Positions 17,345 through 26,265 of a DNA stretch of 47,563 bases are shown in pieces. The notes under the pieces are model-generated. The model saw nothing but the letters and a program-made list of their open reading frames with translations. It did no database searches and was not told the DNA's origin. Every line of letters begins with the position of its first letter. Position 1 is the first letter of the stretch. The position numbers and the translations under genes were made by a program. Source of the DNA: Chersky-299 sp963749535 (lineage in GTDB: Bacteria > Actinomycetota > Thermoleophilia > RBG-16-64-13); NCBI GenBank assembly GCA_963749535.1, contig CAVVNF010000038.1, positions 1-47,563 of the forward strand. Direction: 5' to 3'.

Positions 17345-18271
17345 TCAGCTGAGCACCCGCTGACGAAATCCCTTTATGCCCAGCCACAGGAACAAAGCGC
17401 AGAACCCGGCAAGCACCGGGTAGATGACATATAGGTGCATATGGGGAGAACGCGTGAGGGCCGCGCGGAACCCTTCTGTTACGTAGATGAGAGGGTTGGC
17501 CAAGACGACGGTCTGGAGCCAAGGCCAGGCCCCCACCTTGACGGGAGCGAGCGCCGTCCACGCGTAGTACGTGCCGCCCAGGAACGTCATAGGCAGGATG
17601 ATGATGCCGAAGAGGATGGGCACCTGCCGCGGGTCGAACCTGGTACCGAAGGTGAGACCCAGGGCGGCGCACGTGACGCACGCCAGGGGCAGCATGGTCA
17701 CGAGAATGGGCCAATGAACGGTGAGGTGGACCTGGATCTCCTTCACGTGCACCACGGCGGCTACGGGAAAGACGATGGCGGCCGCGATCAGTCCCTGGAT
17801 CGCACCGGCCACCACCTTGCCCACCGCCACCAGCCACACGGGCAGAGGGGCGAGCACACGATCTTCGATCTCCCTGGTGTAGCCGAACTCTTGGACCATC
17901 GGCAGGGCTACCGACTGGATCCCCTGGAACATGATAGACAGGCCGACAGTACCCGCGATCAAAACGGCGGCGAATTCCGACTCGGCGGCTCCGCCTCCGC
18001 CGCCACCCACCGCGGTGCCGATCTTGGGGAAGACGTAGAGAAAGATGAACACGAGCAAGAATGGTTGCAGAACAGTACGAGGGATGAAGGCTCCGAGGCT
18101 CTTGCGCAGTACCACCAAGTCGCGAAGCAACAGAACCCTGAAGGCAGTCCAGCTCGCCTGGGCTGCCGATCGCGTGGGACGGGGGCTCTGGCACCTTGTG
18201 GCAGGCAGGTGAGGCACGAAGGCGGTCCGAGTTTCCGGGGCCGCGTGAAAGTCGTGGCCGGTCTCATCCAT
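17345..18271 (-). CDS. ABC-2 type transporter permease (DrrB-like)
   Basis: The 308-residue protein has a polar N-terminus (MDETGHDFHAAPETR) and six hydrophobic segments. It carries the ABC-2 hallmark FGYTREIEDRVLAPLPVWLV and, near the C-terminus, ANPLIYVTEGFRAALT. It forms the membrane path of a drug, lipid or polymer exporter with the ATPase encoded just upstream. The ATG at 18271 overlaps the ATPase stop by one base (TGATG), so the two are translationally coupled. Its substrate cannot be inferred. Confidence 0.92.
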   Translation of the reverse strand: MDETGHDFHAAPETRTAFVPHLPATRCQSPRPTRSAAQASWTAFRVLLLRDLVVLRKSLGAFIPRTVLQPFLLVFIFLYVFPKIGTAVGGGGGGAAESEFAAVLIAGTVGLSIMFQGIQSVALPMVQEFGYTREIEDRVLAPLPVWLVAVGKVVAGAIQGLIAAAIVFPVAAVVHVKEIQVHLTVHWPILVTMLPLACVTCAALGLTFGTRFDPRQVPILFGIIILPMTFLGGTYYAWTALAPVKVGAWPWLQTVVLANPLIYVTEGFRAALTRSPHMHLYVIYPVLAGFCALFLWLGIKGFRQRVLS

Positions 18272-19263
18272 CAATCTCGCAGATCCTTTCCGGTGAGGCT
18301 GATAAAGACTGTTTCCAGCGTGGGCTCCGTCAGGGAGAGATCGGTGACCGTGAAACCTCCGCGCTCGGCGGCGGCAATCACGTGCGGCAAGACGCCCGTG
18401 GCCCCCGCCACATGCAACTGGATCGTGTCCCCCACCCTTTGCGTTCTGATCGAGCCTTCCACATGCTCTTCCAGGAGCCGGCTGAGGGAGTCGAGATCCC
18501 CGGTCGCGGTGACGCTGACGATGGTGTCGGCGCCGACGGACGCTTTGAGCCCCTCTGTGGTATCCAAGGCGAGTATCCGTCCGTGGTCCATGATGGCCAG
18601 GCGATCGCAGAGCGAGTCGGCCTCCTCCATATTGTGCGTGCTCAGGAAGATGGTGGGTCCTTCCGCGTGCAGCCCACCGAGGATCTCCCACAGAGCGATG
18701 CGGCTTTGCGGGTCCAGGCCCGCGGTTGGCTCATCGAGGAAGAGCACCGAGGGGCGGTGTAGGATGGCCCGCGCCACCATGAGTCGCTGTGCCATCCCGC
18801 CGGAAAGAGCCATGACCGGCGCTTTGGCCCGCTCGGCGAGCCGGAATGTGACCAGGCCTTGGTCGGCCGCGGCCCGGGCATCCCTGGCGCTCATGCCGAA
18901 GAACCTACCGTGGAAGTAGAGGTTCTCCCAGACCGTCAGCGAGCGGTCCAGTGTATTCGTCTGCGGCACCACGCCGATCACCTGCTTGGCCAGCGCCGGG
19001 TGCGCCACCACGTCGACCCCGGCCACGATCGCTTTGCCACTGGTGGGGATGATGCGCGTGGTCAGCATGCCGGCCGTGGTCGTCTTGCCGGCGCCGTTGG
19101 GACCGAGCAGACCGAAGATCTCGCCCGGGCGCACCCCCAGGTCGAGCCGGTCGACCGCCAGGATGTCCCCCGGATAGACCTTCGTCAGCTGCTCGCAGCA
19201 GATGACCGCTTCGGCAGGGCCTAGCTCCTGTGTCCCGTTCAGGGAAAGCGCTTGCTCGTCCAC
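18271..19263 (-). CDS. ABC transporter ATP-binding protein (DrrA-like)
   Basis: This is a 330-residue nucleotide-binding subunit. Walker A is GPNGAGKT (54-61), the Q-loop is VVPQTNTLD, the signature is LSGGMAQRL, Walker B is VLFLDEPTAGLDP, and the switch histidine is in STHNMEEADSL. The DrrA-type C-terminal extension ends LTEPTLETVFISLTGKDLRD. It powers the ABC-2 permease encoded next. GTG at 19263 is the likely start because AAGGAG lies just upstream. The frame extends further, to 19719, but that part encodes only the low-complexity GGTCGC repeat. Confidence 0.92.
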   Translation of the reverse strand: MDEQALSLNGTQELGPAEAVICCEQLTKVYPGDILAVDRLDLGVRPGEIFGLLGPNGAGKTTTAGMLTTRIIPTSGKAIVAGVDVVAHPALAKQVIGVVPQTNTLDRSLTVWENLYFHGRFFGMSARDARAAADQGLVTFRLAERAKAPVMALSGGMAQRLMVARAILHRPSVLFLDEPTAGLDPQSRIALWEILGGLHAEGPTIFLSTHNMEEADSLCDRLAIMDHGRILALDTTEGLKASVGADTIVSVTATGDLDSLSRLLEEHVEGSIRTQRVGDTIQLHVAGATGVLPHVIAAAERGGFTVTDLSLTEPTLETVFISLTGKDLRD

Positions 19264-19624
19264 CTGACTCCTTGCCTGCGAGTGATACGACCTATAGCGT
19301 CGGTGCCGCCGACCGAGCCGCGACCTGTCGCGTAAAGCAGGGCGTGGGGCCCGCCGTCGGCATCGCTCAGACTTGTACCCGGAACGTCTCAGAGGCACTC
19401 CTGCGCCGTCGCGGCTCGGCGGGTCGGAAGACCTCCGCCGCGTAGTCTGTGCGGTCGCCGGGTCGCGGTCGCTGTCGGTCGCTGGGCCGCCGCCGGTCGC
19501 CAGGTCACCGTCGGTCGCGGGGTCAATCCATTTGTCGCGTCTGGTCGGCGCCCGTACAATGGAAACCTCACCGGGGCCAGGGCCGGTCGGCCGCCAAAGT
19601 TCGACAAAAGGGAGCCGGAGCGCG
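19264..19624. repeat. Intergenic stretch with a GGTCGC repeat cluster
   Basis: The 360 bases between the divergent ATPase and cysteine-hydrolase genes contain GGTCGC at 19453, 19461, 19467, 19477, 19495 and 19513, plus a GGTCAC variant at 19503. That is seven near-identical hexamers in 66 bases on the plus strand. Both transcripts must start in this gap. No clear -35/-10 pair was recognised. Confidence 0.5.
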
Positions 19625-20269
19625 ATGTCAGTAGAAGGACCCGACATCACCAAGTCAGCCTTGATCGTGGTTGACATGCAGAACGATTTCGTGAGCAAGG
19701 GCGGATACTTCGACCGCATATCGAAGGCCCACCCGGAGAACGCGATCGATCACGATTTCCTCGCCGCCCAGATCCCCAACGTGGCCAGGCTGATCGGTGC
19801 GTTCAGGTCGGCGGGACGGCCGGTAGTCTATGTGAGACACGCTCTTCAGCCGGACTATTCGGATGCGTGCTTCCCCTACTGGCGGTTACCCAAAGATCCG
19901 GGGCCTATCGAGAGTGGGTTCATCGTGGAAGGCACGTGGGGCTCGGCGATCGTTGACGAGCTCAAGCCCCGGGTGGAGGAAAACGTGGTGGTGAAGAAGG
20001 GCTACAACGGTTTCCACAACACTCCGCTTGAGCCGATCCTGCGAAACCTTGGCGTCACGACGTGTGTCATGTCGGGGGTCACGTCGTGCGTGTGCGTATC
20101 CTCCACCACCCGGGCGGGCGTCGAGCGCAACTTCCGGATGCTCTTCGTGAGCGACTGCACGGCGGAGACGCACCGCGAATCGCACGAATGTGAGTTGGGG
20201 ACGGTGTCCTGGGCCTACGCCGACGTTGTCACGGCGGATGAAGTGATCGCCATGTTACGGGCGTGCTGA
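19625..20269 (+). CDS. Isochorismatase-like cysteine hydrolase
   Basis: The 214-residue protein shows the catalytic triad of the family: D17 in IVVDMQNDF, a lysine at K124 or K125 in VVKKGYNGF, and the nucleophile C157 in SGVTSCVCVSSTTRAG (C155 replaces the usual aspartate two positions before it). Family members hydrolyse amides or vinyl ethers such as nicotinamide, N-carbamoyl compounds, biuret or isochorismate. The substrate cannot be chosen from sequence. The ATG at 19625 follows GGGAGCCGGAG. A DUF1295 protein is encoded directly downstream on the same strand. Confidence 0.9.
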   Translation: MSVEGPDITKSALIVVDMQNDFVSKGGYFDRISKAHPENAIDHDFLAAQIPNVARLIGAFRSAGRPVVYVRHALQPDYSDACFPYWRLPKDPGPIESGFIVEGTWGSAIVDELKPRVEENVVVKKGYNGFHNTPLEPILRNLGVTTCVMSGVTSCVCVSSTTRAGVERNFRMLFVSDCTAETHRESHECELGTVSWAYADVVTADEVIAMLRAC

Positions 20270-20352
20270 CGAGCCTGACCTTAGGCCTCTGGAGCTCTGA
20301 GGCGTGTCGGCCGAGCAGTACCGCGGACGCGCATATCAGCCTAACGCCAGGA

Positions 20353-21252
20353 ATGCGGGGCAGTAAGGCTACGGGCGTGTTGGTCAGCGTCTGTGTTTAC
20401 GCGCTGGCCTTTGCCGGGGCCGTGCTCGCGGTACGCAGTCTGGGGCCGCACCAACCTCTGGTCGTGGTCGCGCTCGGCGACCTAGTCGCCACGGTGGTGG
20501 TATTCGCCGGGTCGGTGCTTGCCAACAACTCCAGCATCTACGATCCCTACTGGAGCGTCCAGCCGGCGGCCATCGCCGGTTATTACCTGTGGCTGAGCTA
20601 CCCGCACGTCGGAGCACGCCAAGTACTGGTGGCGGCACTGGCATTCCTGTATGCGCTGCGGCTCACGAGCAACTTCTACAGAGACTGGCCGGGCCTCTCG
20701 AAGGAAGACTTCCGGTATGCGGACTTTCGCCGCCGTTTTCGAAGAATGTACTGGCCGGTCAGCTTTGTCGGCATCCATTTGTTCCCGACGGTAATGGTCT
20801 ACGTGGGCTGCCTCCCGCTCTATGCGGTCATGCAAGCAGGGGCCGGTGCTTTTGGGTGGCTCGACATCTTGGGAACGCTCGTGACTCTCGCCGCGGTGGT
20901 GCTCGCGTTCGTCGCGGACGAGCAGCTGAGGGTGTTCCGGCGGGGTCCGCTCAACAAGGGCAAGGCGATTAGGTCGGGTCTCTGGAAATACAGCCGCCAT
21001 CCCAACTATCTCGGAGAAACGAGCACGTGGTGGGGCTTCTACGCGTTCGCTCTGGGCGCCGGGCTGCGATGGTGGTGGACGGGGGCCGGGGCCCTGGCTA
21101 TAACGCTGATGTTCGTCTTTATCTGTGTTCCGCTGATGGAGCGGCGTGAGTTGGACAGGCGCAGTGGTTATCGCGAGTATGCCGAGCAGACTCCGGCATT
21201 GCTCCCATTCAGAACCTTCCGGAGGTCGAGGACCGCCCGCCCGGAAGCGTGA
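20353..21252 (+). CDS. DUF1295 / isoprenylcysteine-methyltransferase-like membrane protein
   Basis: About seven hydrophobic segments are seen. The conserved C-terminal block reads SGLWKYSRHPNYLGETSTWW, the RHPNY motif that binds S-adenosylmethionine or NADPH in the ICMT/steroid 5-alpha-reductase-like superfamily, followed by MERRELDRRSGYREYAEQTP. The N-terminal half has DPYWSVQPA, typical of DUF1295. It probably modifies a lipid or isoprenoid in the membrane. The start is uncertain: ATG 20353 (chosen) or a GTG at 20263 that overlaps the preceding stop codon. The stop overlaps the GTG of the cupredoxin fragment (GTGA). Confidence 0.85.
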   Translation: MRGSKATGVLVSVCVYALAFAGAVLAVRSLGPHQPLVVVALGDLVATVVVFAGSVLANNSSIYDPYWSVQPAAIAGYYLWLSYPHVGARQVLVAALAFLYALRLTSNFYRDWPGLSKEDFRYADFRRRFRRMYWPVSFVGIHLFPTVMVYVGCLPLYAVMQAGAGAFGWLDILGTLVTLAAVVLAFVADEQLRVFRRGPLNKGKAIRSGLWKYSRHPNYLGETSTWWGFYAFALGAGLRWWWTGAGALAITLMFVFICVPLMERRELDRRSGYREYAEQTPALLPFRTFRRSRTARPEA

Positions 21253-21386
21253 GAACAGATCGGAGTTATCTGGCCAGCGCATGGATCCGGGGCGCCACGT
21301 TCAGCCTCACCTTCAAGACAGCCGGCACCATCACGTATCATTGCTCGATCCACCCATCAATGAAGGGCACGATCATAGTGCAGTGA
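21249..21386 (+). pseudogene. Truncated cupredoxin (plastocyanin/azurin-like C-terminus)
   Basis: A short frame from GTG 21249 to TGA 21384-21386 encodes 45 residues. The last 30 read ATFSLTFKTAGTITYHCSIH and then PSMKGTIIVQ. That is the final beta-strands and Cys/His/Met copper-ligand loop of small blue-copper proteins (usual form TAGTYTYHCSIHPSMTGTVVV). The first two thirds of the domain, including the first histidine ligand, are missing, so it cannot bind copper as a type 1 site. It is a 5'-deleted remnant. Confidence 0.65.
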
Positions 21387-21637
21387 CGCCGGACGGCCGC
21401 ACGCTCCGCGGGGGCGAATCCTGGTCGGCACGGCCGGGGTCCGACTTTAGCGCACGTCTGCCAGCGCGGCTAGATCGGTCCGGCTGCGATGGCCAGCATG
21501 ACACGAGCGTCGCGCCTGCACGAGTTCAACGTGAGCGCCAGGGCCGCGGCCTCCGGAGCGCATGTTCCACCTTCGACCGTCCGTGCCGGAGAGGGAGCGC
21601 CGTGCCCAGGAGGAGGGCGCTGTGTTGCTCTGCGCGG

Positions 21638-22231
21638 TCATGTCATGGCAGCGCGACAGTCCTTGAGATACGCCCGTGCGCTACACCCGCACGGGGATCG
21701 GCCGCAAGCCGGGCAGGCTGCGCCGCCCTCCGCAGCCACCGACTCGAAGAATCCCGGGATCTCCCCTACTGACCGGTAACCGCAACTTTCAAGCAGGAAG
21801 CCGCCGAGAGCTTCCTGCGTATCCCGCCTGATCCACGCGTTGGCGACGAACACTTCCACACCTCTTTCGCGAAAGGCCGTCTCGCTGCGCGCCAAGAGTA
21901 GCCTGGCGAGGCCAGCACGTCTGAGGTCCTCCAGCACCGCCACCTCTCTCACGTGTCCAACTGTGTCCGGCTCCGGCTGTACTCCCCATCCGGTCAGGGC
22001 CGTCCTCCCGCGATAGAAGACGCGAAGGTCTGCGTACGATGCGAGGGTGGCGACCACTGCCCCGACGATTCGTCCCTGGCAGGAGCAAACGAAGCTGAAT
22101 CTGGGGTCGATGTCATGGGGCGCGAGGAAACCGTATCCGACGGCCTGGTCTACGAGCGCGCATACGCCGACCAGGTCCGCGGGTTCCGGGCTGTGGACGA
22201 CCCAACTGCCACTGTTCCACGACGTATCCAA
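21638..22231 (-). CDS. GNAT-family N-acetyltransferase with Cys-rich tail
   Basis: The 197-residue protein contains motif A, VREVAVLEDLRRAGLARLLL (acetyl-CoA pyrophosphate loop RRAGLA), preceded by strands around GRIVGAVVATLASYADLRVF. The C-terminus carries CPACGRSPCGCSARAYLKDC, five to six cysteines that could hold a zinc or iron-sulfur site. The layout resembles ArgA-like N-acetyltransferases, but the substrate is unknown. TTG at 22231 is the likely start: GGGGAG in the 3' end of the MFS gene lies nine bases upstream, and only three bases separate the two genes. They are probably cotranscribed. Confidence 0.85.
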   Translation of the reverse strand: MDTSWNSGSWVVHSPEPADLVGVCALVDQAVGYGFLAPHDIDPRFSFVCSCQGRIVGAVVATLASYADLRVFYRGRTALTGWGVQPEPDTVGHVREVAVLEDLRRAGLARLLLARSETAFRERGVEVFVANAWIRRDTQEALGGFLLESCGYRSVGEIPGFFESVAAEGGAACPACGRSPCGCSARAYLKDCRAAMT

Positions 22232-22234
22232 CTT

Positions 22235-23545
22235 CTAGCGCTCCCCAGCGTCGCCCGCGTTGCTAGTCGGCGCGAGCCTTGGCGGCTTGAAAAAGACTAT
22301 TCCTACGGTGGCGAACAGCCCGAAGGCTGCCAGCAGTAGGTACCCGGCGATGTATCCGTTGTGAGAGCCCAAGTTGTCGAGCAACAGCCCGAACAGCCAC
22401 GGAGTCAGAAGCGAGCCGGTAAAGCCGAAGACCTCGACTATCCCTGTGGCCGCGCCGACCTGTTCCGGCCTTTCCACGACCTCGGGGATGTAGGCGAACA
22501 AAGGCGAGAAATACGCCGTCGTCAGGAATCCCGCCAGGGTCACAAAGACGAAAACCGCTGCTAGACCAGCAACGAATGGCACAAGAGCGATGACTATGGT
22601 CATGAGGACCATGGAAACGAATATCACCAGCAGTTTGCTCCAACGAGCCATAGCCGCGGCCCCCACTGGATTCCCGATCAACTGCGCAACCCCAAGTCCG
22701 GCCGTAAGGTAGGCGGAGACGCCAAGGCTGGCCCCGTAGGTGGTCTGCATGAACTTGGGCGTCCACGCGAGGGCACCGACCATGACCCCGAGCGTCGCCA
22801 CGTTGAACAACGAGAGAAGCAGCACCCGTTTGTTGACGGCGACCGTTCCCAACGCACGACCCAGCGAGCGAAGGCTGCGCACTCCCTCTGCGTGGACTGG
22901 CCGGGACCTGAGCGCTTTCTGCGCGAAGACGGCGGCACCGAAAACCACGTCCATACCGGCAGTGGCTAGAAATACCGCTCGATAGCCGCCCGCATGGACG
23001 ACGCCCGGCAGCACGAGCAGTGCGATGATGACACCCAACCCCTGGCCGCAGCCGAAGATCCCCCATGCTCGTCCCCGCCACTTGGGCAGGAGGAGATCCG
23101 CCATGACCGCGCTGCAAGCCGGCAATGTTATCCCCGCGCCGACGCCCTGGATCACACGCGCTGAGACGAACAACCCGTACGATGAGCTCAGGGCGAACAG
23201 CACCGAACCGGCGACGTACAGCACTGCTCCCACGGCCAGAACGCGGCCGCCCCATCGAGCGGCCGCCAAGCCGGCCGGGATAGCCGCAGCGCCGAAGGCG
23301 AAGAGCAAGGCAAACGTCAGCAGGCCGATCTGGGAATCGGAGTAGTGGAACGCCGCTTGGAGGTTGTCGGCCACCACCGGAATGAGCGACATCGACATCC
23401 CGCTCGCAGCGAATAACAGCATCAAGGTCGCCGCGACAACGTCGGTGCCGCCCCGGGTACTCACCTGGCCTGTATGAGGCCCGGCGCTAAGGGTGCCCCC
23501 GGATCCGCCAACGGAACCCGCGAACTCGTCAGCCCGTGGCTGCAT
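22235..23545 (-). CDS. MFS transporter
   Basis: The 436-residue protein has about 12 hydrophobic segments. Helices 2-3 contain the MFS loop motif as GLAAARWGGRVLAVGA, and the GxGxG-like ARVIQGVGAGITLPACSAVM segment (helix 4/5) is typical of drug/H+ antiporter types. The second half begins after the loop with EGVRSLRSLGRALGTVAVNK. The substrate is unknown. It is followed by the GNAT gene after three bases. Confidence 0.9.
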   Translation of the reverse strand: MQPRADEFAGSVGGSGGTLSAGPHTGQVSTRGGTDVVAATLMLLFAASGMSMSLIPVVADNLQAAFHYSDSQIGLLTFALLFAFGAAAIPAGLAAARWGGRVLAVGAVLYVAGSVLFALSSSYGLFVSARVIQGVGAGITLPACSAVMADLLLPKWRGRAWGIFGCGQGLGVIIALLVLPGVVHAGGYRAVFLATAGMDVVFGAAVFAQKALRSRPVHAEGVRSLRSLGRALGTVAVNKRVLLLSLFNVATLGVMVGALAWTPKFMQTTYGASLGVSAYLTAGLGVAQLIGNPVGAAAMARWSKLLVIFVSMVLMTIVIALVPFVAGLAAVFVFVTLAGFLTTAYFSPLFAYIPEVVERPEQVGAATGIVEVFGFTGSLLTPWLFGLLLDNLGSHNGYIAGYLLLAAFGLFATVGIVFFKPPRLAPTSNAGDAGER

Positions 23546-23824
23546 TTACGGTCGCAAGTGGGCGGATACGGTGCGCATGAAAGACACTAGTACCAGATAC
23601 GGGCCCGTCCGCATAGCGACTCTCATCCGCGCTTTGGCCGGCGAGGTCGCCGTCTGCGGATCTCGCACCCCGCTCAGGCGACGGCCCTGCCTCCATGGCT
23701 TGGCTCAGAGGATGCCGCGGCACCTCGGTTGTCCCCACTCTGCCGCGATCACTTATCTCGCTTCTTGATCGGACAGTCTTCTTGATCGGAGAGCCGTTTC
23801 GTTGGCGCTGGAATGGCCGCGTGC
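23546..23824. repeat. Gap with a tandem 17-base duplication
   Basis: In this 279-base gap CTTCTTGATCGGACAGT (23761-23777) is followed directly by CTTCTTGATCGGAGAGC (23778-23794). They match at 15 of 17 positions. The repeat lies about 30 bases downstream of the ferredoxin gene on its transcribed strand. The rest of the gap should hold the promoter of the MFS-GNAT pair, which I could not define. Confidence 0.55.
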
Positions 23825-24529
23825 CTACAGGACGATCTCACCGGCGGGTGTGATGACCACAGTCTCAATGGGGATATCAACTCCAGAGGCAGCTACCGCC
23901 TGTTGGACCGTGCGCAACAACCCCGTGCAGCATGGGACAGTCATGATCGCCACGGTGAGTGACCGCAGGTCGTTGAGCCGGATGATTTCGCCCAGTTTCT
24001 CCACATATCCGGAGGTGTCGTCAAGCTTTGGGCATGCGACTACTACTTTTCGTCCTCTTAGGAGGTCGGGATGGAAGCTTCCGCGGGCAAAGGCGGTACA
24101 GTCCGCCGCGACAAGAAGATCGGCTCCCTCGAAGTAAGGAGCTTGAGGCGAGACCAGCCGAAGCTGCACCGGCCACTGGGTGAGTTCGGACGGAGCCTCT
24201 GAGGCTTGGCCCGATCCGGCCCCCGCTGCCGCGCCCGCTGCTGCACTGACGCCGTGAACCCGCGTCACCGCCTCTGGGCCTCTGGTGTGGAGCACGTGAT
24301 CGCGCGTCGCCTCCATCTCGTATCCCGGGCTTTCTCTCTCAACGACATCGAGAGCGCCGGTCGGACAAACGTTGAGGCACACGCCCATGCCGTCGCAGTA
24401 GATCTCGCGCACCAGCACTGCCTTGCCCTCCGAATCCAGCTCCAGAGCACCCTCGTCGCAGGCGCTCGTGCAGAGACCGCAGCCGTCGCACAGCTCGCGG
24501 TCTATCTCGATGATCTTCCTCTTCGCCAC
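23825..24529 (-). CDS. Two-cluster ferredoxin-like protein with Cys-rich C-terminal domain
   Basis: The 234-residue protein starts at GTG 24529 (GGAGGG six bases upstream). The first cluster site is CDGCGLCTSAC. The second reads CDGMGVCLNVCP, in which methionine replaces the second cysteine; related proteins commonly have CDGLGAC here, so this is a family trait. An Ala/Gly linker follows. The C-terminal domain has conserved cysteines (VAADCTAFARGSF, VVACPKLDD, VPCCTGL). The family is widespread in anaerobes, where it is thought to pass electrons. Its partner is not evident here; the hdr operon lies about 3 kb away on the same strand. Confidence 0.85.
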   Translation of the reverse strand: MAKRKIIEIDRELCDGCGLCTSACDEGALELDSEGKAVLVREIYCDGMGVCLNVCPTGALDVVERESPGYEMEATRDHVLHTRGPEAVTRVHGVSAAAGAAAGAGSGQASEAPSELTQWPVQLRLVSPQAPYFEGADLLVAADCTAFARGSFHPDLLRGRKVVVACPKLDDTSGYVEKLGEIIRLNDLRSLTVAIMTVPCCTGLLRTVQQAVAASGVDIPIETVVITPAGEIVL

Positions 24530-24837
24530 GTCTACCCTCCTACGTCGATGTATTTGTTGCTCTACCCCGTGTGGTGGGGCTTTACGCCCGCTTGACAAGC
24601 CGGGGGTTAGCCTTTGCGGCAGTCTGCCATCAGTCGCCCATGCCGGGGACAAGAAAGGCGTTGCCGACTGTGAGGGTACAATCCAAGGCGTGCCGGACAC
24701 ATATATACTTGCGTAGGCGATAATGGTTGTGCATTGAGGCATGATTTGGGGCATTCTGGGGGAATGCCAGGGTGGTGTGGCCGCCGTTGGCTTGCCAGGA
24801 GGCGGTCTGAATCGCGATAAGTGTGGGGAAGCAACGC
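24530..24837. promoter_or_regulatory. Divergent intergenic region
   Basis: These 308 bases separate the ferredoxin gene (minus) from the surface-protein gene (plus), so both promoters should lie here. TTGACA occurs at about 24592 on the plus strand, and an AT-rich patch (ACATATATACTT) at about 24700, but they are not at promoter spacing. I cannot assign a promoter with confidence. Confidence 0.3.
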
Positions 24838-26119
24838 ATGGAATCATCCCGTCGGATCGTATGCCGGTTCTGCAAGGGCCTGAATGCGCCCGGCAGTCTA
24901 TTCTGCGAGTATTGCGGTGCGTCACTGCGCGAGCAAGGCTACAAACCCAGCGGACGCCAACGCACCGGCCGACTGATGGCGCGGGGGCTGAAGCGGCTCA
25001 TATTCGTCGTGGTGCTGCTCGCCGTGCTCGCCGGGATCTTCTTCGCGGCCGACAATTTCCTGCTCCCTGCGCTCAGACACGGCCCCGGCAAGGTAGCAAG
25101 CGCTACCACCGTTTCCGTCGTCGACGGGACGACGACAACCACTGTCGTGCCGCGGACGGATCAGTTGATCCAAGGGGCTGATCGCTATGCCACGGCGATC
25201 GCGCTCTCGAAACTCGGTTTTGCCACAGGAGCCCCGGCTCTTGTCATCGCGCCCGGTGACACTTGGACGAACGCGGTTTGTGCTGCTCCCCTGGCGGCCG
25301 CTTATGGCGGGCCTCTTCTTCTTATCCCGGCCGACGGCATCGATACCAATCTGGGCACCGAGATCCAGCGATTGAACCCCTCGCAGATCTTCCTCATCGG
25401 CGTTCCGCACGTCACGAAAGTGAAGAACAAGATAAAAAGTCTGTTGAGTAACAACCCCACGATAACCAGTCTGTCCGGCAATGACGGCTTTGACACGGCT
25501 GCCCTCATCGCCGACCAGATCAAGACCAAACTTGGGACTGTCTCGAAAGTCGTCATAGCGCCCTCGGATAGCTTTGCTGAGGCCATTGCCGTAGCGCCTT
25601 TGGCAGCGGCCAAGGGTTGGCCCATCCTGCTCAGCCCGGCCAATGCTGATCCCCCCAGTACCACCACCGATGAGATCAAGTCCCTCGGCGCGACCTCTGC
25701 GCTTGTGGTGGGCACAGTCGCCAAGCTCAATCTCACCGACGTGCAACGACAACTCGGAACCGACAGTTATGAGACCAGCGCTCTCATCGCCAAGTACGCG
25801 GCGACTCAGGGTCTGAGCTTTCGCGCATGTCGCCATCGCAACCGGAGAAGATTTTCCGGATGGTCTGGCTGCGGGACCGTATCTGGCGTTGGACAAGGGC
25901 ATCCTTTTGCTTGCAAAGGGCGAGCAGCTCCCCTCAGAGGTCTTGTCCCTGTTCACCGAGAACCAGAAGACCATTCGCAAGCTCGATTTCATCGCGCTGC
26001 CAACCCTTGCCGAGCAGATGGCCCTCCCCGGCGCGGGCACAACAAGCACGACCGGCACCAGTGCCGCGGGCACGAACGTCACCAGCACCACCGGCAGTAG
26101 CACGACGACCACCACCTAG
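24838..26119 (+). CDS. Membrane-anchored cell-wall-binding-repeat-2 protein with zinc ribbon (one frameshift)
   Basis: The N-terminus is a cytoplasmic zinc ribbon: CRFC (C9, C12) and CEYC (C23, C26). One membrane helix (LIFVVVLLAVLAGIFFAA) and a Thr-rich linker follow. The extracellular part holds three CW_binding_2 repeats starting near GADRYATAIALS, GNDGFDTAALIA and GTDSYETSALIA, each with the APGDTW/APSDSF-A-APLAA pattern. Near 25820 the frame shifts, and the third repeat resumes as AHVAIATGEDFPDGLAAGPY. The tail is a Thr/Ser/Gly-rich low-complexity stretch ending in poly-Thr at TAG 26117-26119. These repeats bind cell-wall polymers. A zinc ribbon joined to them is an unusual build. GGGGAAG precedes the ATG. 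Confidence 0.85.
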
Positions 26120-26265
26120 GTCGCCTGATAAGGTCCGCTCTATTTGTTCGCGAGCTTGATCGCGTCGCGCGGTTCGCGTGAAGCCCTCGGCCTTCCTGCC
26201 TGCGCGTACGAAGGCGGCAGTCGGCTGGGGCGTCGGCTACTCGGGGGCGTCAGGCTGACGGCTCG

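Noticed and set aside
17435..18919. A 494-residue plus-strand ORF opposite the ABC exporter genes
   Set aside because: It has Arg/Gly/His-rich shadow composition and overlaps two well-supported minus-strand genes.
18271..19719. A 482-residue ABC ATPase starting at 19719
   Set aside because: The first 152 residues are translated GGTCGC repeats and Arg-rich sequence without family similarity; GTG 19263 has its own ribosome-binding site.
24592..24720. A plus-strand promoter for the CW-binding gene using TTGACA at 24592
   Set aside because: No -10-like hexamer lies 16-18 bases downstream; the AT-rich patch is about 100 bases away.
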